A DNA stretch of 7,090 nucleotides from positions 1 through 7,090 of the forward strand of contig USLQ01000050.1 of NCBI GenBank assembly GCA_900555545.1, written 5' to 3'. The translations under genes were made by a program, and so were the position numbers. Every line of letters starts with the position of its first letter. Position 1 is the stretch's first letter. A model generated the notes under the pieces. That model saw only the letters and a list, made by a program, of their open reading frames with translations. It was not told where the DNA came from and ran no database searches. Of the stretch, positions 5,104-7,090 are shown piece after piece. Source of the stretch: an uncultured Oscillospiraceae bacterium (GTDB lineage: Bacteria; Bacillota; Clostridia; Oscillospirales; Acutalibacteraceae).

Positions 5104-5842
5104 TTAAAATCTGCGGTCCGTCGTTTGTTATTACAATCGTGTGCTCCCAATGGGATGAGAGCTTTCCATCTATTGTTTTAACAGTCCAGCCGTCAGACAA
5201 TGTTTTGACTCCCGCCTTGCCCAGATTGATCATGGGCTCGATGGCAATCGTCATGCCCGGCACAAGGCGAACGCCTCGGCCGCGTGTACCGTAATTCGGC
5301 ACAGCGGGGTCTTCATGCAGCGCCGTACCGACGCCGTGCCCGGTAAACTCCCGGACAACGGAGTAGCCGCGCGCCTCGCAATACTCCTGAATGGCCGCGC
5401 CGATATCACCAAGCCTGCCGCCCACGACAGCCGCCTTGATCCCCTCATAAAGGCTCTCACGCGTCGTGTCGTTCAGCCGCTTTGCCTCGTCGCTGATTGC
5501 GCCCGCTGCAAAAGTGGCGGCATTGTCACCGTGATATCCGTCCTTTTTGGCGCCCAGATCAATGCTGACCAAGTCGCCCTCATGGATCACGCGATTCCGA
5601 TTCGGAATACCATGAATAACCTCATCGTTTATTGAAATACACGCTGTTGCGGGATAACCGTTATAATGGAGAAAATTAGGTTGGGCACCCTGACTGATAA
5701 TATAGTCATAGGCGATCTGATCGATCTCGCCCGTTGTGATGCCCGGCCTTACAGCCGCACCCGCGAGCTGGAGCGCGGCTGCCGAAATCCGGCAGGCCTC
5801 GCGCATCAGCTCGATTTCTCTCTTGGTTTTTACAACAACCAT
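5093..5842 (-). CDS. map: Type I methionine aminopeptidase
   Basis: The 249-residue metalloenzyme removes the initiator methionine from new proteins after deformylation, in the cytosol at the ribosome exit. The pita-bread fold ligands are all visible: Asp95 in VSIDLGA, Asp106 in HGDNAA, His169 in FTGHGVG, Glu202 in IAIEPM and Glu233 in HWEHTI. His76 in NDEVIHGIP is the substrate-contact histidine. I chose the ATG at 5842 because GGAGGT (5856-5851) lies 8 nt upstream and the family N-terminus (VKTKREIELMREA) starts there. Longer in-frame readings run into adk. An ATG overlapping the adk stop as ATGA (5850-5848) is out of frame. The gene starts 4 nt after the adk stop with its ribosome binding site inside adk, so translation is probably coupled. 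Confidence 0.98.
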   Translation of the reverse strand: MVVVKTKREIELMREACRISAAALQLAGAAVRPGITTGEIDQIAYDYIISQGAQPNFLHYNGYPATACISINDEVIHGIPNRNRVIHEGDLVSIDLGAKKDGYHGDNAATFAAGAISDEAKRLNDTTRESLYEGIKAAVVGGRLGDIGAAIQEYCEARGYSVVREFTGHGVGTALHEDPAVPNYGTRGRGVRLVPGMTIAIEPMINLGKAGVKTLSDGWTVKTIDGKLSSHWEHTIVITNDGPQILTVV

Positions 5843-5846
5843 GTTC

Positions 5847-6479
5847 TCATACCTCCAGGGCCGCGAAAACAACTGCGGTTGTATCCTCAACGTCTTCCTG
5901 CCCCTCGGCAATGACAAGCTTCCCAGACTGCTTGTAGTATCCCTTGAGCGGCTCCGTCTGGTCGTGATAGACTTTCAGTCTGGCAGCAACCGTTTCGGGA
6001 GCATCATCTTTTCTCCTGATGAGCTCAGCGCCGCATTTGTCGCAAATTCCGGCGACCTTGGGCGGATTGTGATCCGTGTGGAACGTGGCGCCGCACTTTG
6101 GGCACACACGCCTACCGGACATCCGTTCCACAATCATATCGTCGCTCACTTCCAGCGACAGGACCTTATCAATGTCAGCCCCCATCGCATCCAGTGCTTC
6201 GGCCTGCGGGATCGTCCTTGGGAAACCATCCAGAATATATCCGTTCTTGCAGTCCTCGTGAGAGAGCCTGTCTTTGATGATGCCAATCATCACTTCATCC
6301 GGGACGAGGTGGCCACGGTCAATATACGACTTGGCCTGCTCGCCCATCTCCGTCCCTGCGGCAATTGCCTCCCGCAGGATATCACCCGTGGAGATTGCCG
6401 GAATGGAGAGATGCCGGCTGATTCGTGCAGCCTGTGTCCCCTTGCCGGCCCCCGGGGCTCCCATAATAATCAGCTTCAT
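5847..6479 (-). CDS. adk: Adenylate kinase, zinc-type LID
   Basis: The 210-residue enzyme catalyses ATP + AMP = 2 ADP, balancing cellular adenylates. The P-loop GAPGAGKGT is at residues 7-15. The AMP-binding segment STGDILR is at 30-36 and DGFPRT at 84-89. The LID domain (about 123-160) carries four cysteines, Cys126, Cys129, Cys146 and Cys149, spaced CPKC...CDKC. This is the structural zinc site typical of Gram-positive adenylate kinases. AAGGAG lies about 10 nt before the ATG, and secY ends 12 nt upstream. The secY-adk-map order is standard for Firmicutes. The gene ends in TGA just before the map start. Confidence 0.99.
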   Translation of the reverse strand: MKLIIMGAPGAGKGTQAARISRHLSIPAISTGDILREAIAAGTEMGEQAKSYIDRGHLVPDEVMIGIIKDRLSHEDCKNGYILDGFPRTIPQAEALDAMGADIDKVLSLEVSDDMIVERMSGRRVCPKCGATFHTDHNPPKVAGICDKCGAELIRRKDDAPETVAARLKVYHDQTEPLKGYYKQSGKLVIAEGQEDVEDTTAVVFAALEV

Positions 6480-6491
6480 ACATCCTACTCC

Positions 6492-7090
6492 TTAATTGTC
6501 GAGGAAGCCCTTGTAATGGCGCATCATCAACTGGCTTTCGAGCTGCTTAACAGTCTCAAGCGCAACACCCACCAAGATGATCACGGATGTGCCGCCCATC
6601 GCAATAGTCATACCCTCGTTGTCCATAATCAGGGAGGTCAGCTGTGAGAAGACGATCGGGAACAGCGCCACAACGCTCAACATCAACGCGCCCAACAGGG
6701 TGATCTTGGAGAGGATCTTGGTGATGTAGTCCGAAGTGGGCTTTCCAGGACGAATCCCAGGGATCGCACCGCTGTTCTTGCGGATATTGTTCGCCATCTC
6801 GATCGGATTGTACTGAATCGTCGCATAGAAATATGCGAAGAAGATGATCAACAGGAAGTATACGCATCCATAGAAGGGGCTGCGCTGGCTGAACAGACCA
6901 AAGAAAGTATCCCAACCGCTGCCCTCTTCATAATCGATGAACATGCCAATCGTCGCAGGCAGGGAAAGGATCGAGCTTGCGAAGATGATCGGCATAACAC
7001 CGGACATGTTGACCTTGATCGGAATATGGGTGCTCTGGCCACCGTACATCTTGCGGCCAACAACACGCTTTGCATACTGCACAGGAATCC
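6492..7090 (-). CDS. secY: Protein translocase subunit SecY, C-terminal part (5' end outside window)
   Basis: SecY is the pore-forming membrane subunit of the SecYEG channel that exports unfolded proteins and inserts membrane proteins. About 198 codons are visible, close to the last half of a ~430-residue family member. They begin in the cytosolic loop with IPVQYAKRVVGRKMYGGQ, which is internal to SecY; the GTG at 7082 is therefore Val, not a start. Hydrophobic segments matching TM7 to TM10 follow: around GVMPIIFASSILSLP, YFLLIIFFAYFYATI, LGALMLSVVALFPIVF and GTSVIILVGVALETV. The cytosolic loop between TM8 and TM9 has the conserved PGIRPGKPT, whose arginine is needed for SecA-driven export in E. 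coli. The C-terminus MRHYKGFLDN is typical of Firmicutes. Confidence 0.98.
   Translation of the reverse strand, partial: IPVQYAKRVVGRKMYGGQSTHIPIKVNMSGVMPIIFASSILSLPATIGMFIDYEEGSGWDTFFGLFSQRSPFYGCVYFLLIIFFAYFYATIQYNPIEMANNIRKNSGAIPGIRPGKPTSDYITKILSKITLLGALMLSVVALFPIVFSQLTSLIMDNEGMTIAMGGTSVIILVGVALETVKQLESQLMMRHYKGFLDN

Noticed and set aside
5843..5917. Longer map start reaching into adk
   Set aside because: The methionine aminopeptidase family N-terminus begins at the ATG at 5842, which has its own GGAGGT at optimal distance. The upstream codons belong to adk in another frame.
5736..6647. 303-codon plus-strand open frame opposite map, adk and secY
   Set aside because: It is fully antisense to well-identified genes, has no ribosome binding site in a sensible place and matches no family I recognise.
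7080..7082. GTG at 7082 as the start of a short SecY
   Set aside because: The frame continues upstream to the window edge with Ile-Pro, and the segment is the internal IPVQYAKR loop of SecY.
1..7090. CRISPR array, tRNA genes, insertion sequence or phage genes
   Set aside because: No regularly spaced repeats, cloverleaf sequences, transposase motifs or phage-like proteins were seen on either strand.

Overview
The window looks like a chromosomal segment from a low-to-mid-GC Gram-positive bacterium of the class Clostridia, possibly near Oscillospiraceae. Four things suggest this: the gene order secY-adk-map-infA-rpmJ-rpsM-rpsK-rpsD-rpoA-rplQ; the clostridial style of the S4 N-terminus; strong AGGAGG-type ribosome binding sites; and a secreted lipoprotein next to the tail of a GHKL-type sensor kinase. 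The taxon is inferred from protein style and was not tested by search.

The right three quarters (about 1828-7090, all minus strand) is the distal half of the universal ribosomal protein supercluster. Reading in the direction of transcription it holds the C-terminal half of SecY (cut by the window edge), adenylate kinase, methionine aminopeptidase, IF-1, L36, S13, S11, S4, the RNA polymerase alpha subunit and L17. It closes with a strong hairpin just past rplQ. L36 (rpmJ, 37 codons) is easily missed because of its length. Gaps between genes run from 4 to 64 nt and every gene has its own good Shine-Dalgarno sequence, so this reads as one co-transcribed unit. The KOW-domain gene that often sits between map and infA in Firmicutes is absent here.

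The left quarter (1-1652) is accessory. A plus-strand fragment at 2-94 is the last 30 residues of what looks like a GHKL histidine kinase. Its stop overlaps, tail to tail, the stop of a minus-strand GH16 family glycoside hydrolase made as a lipoprotein. Divergent from the GH16 gene is a TetR/AcrR-type repressor. The 128-nt region between them holds a near-consensus promoter for the GH16 gene (TTGACC, 17 nt, TATAAT). A palindrome centred on GACCGATCGGTC covers its -35 box and most of its spacer. The simplest reading is a two-gene switch in which the TetR protein represses the glycan hydrolase and probably itself.

The 220 nt between tetR and rplQ carry no supported gene. They hold two inverted repeats and the terminator. 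I found no tRNA, rRNA, CRISPR array, insertion sequence or clearly new multi-gene system. The most informative non-routine features are the TetR/GH16 control region, the overlapping hairpins at the map-infA junction and an antisense promoter-like sequence over rpmJ.
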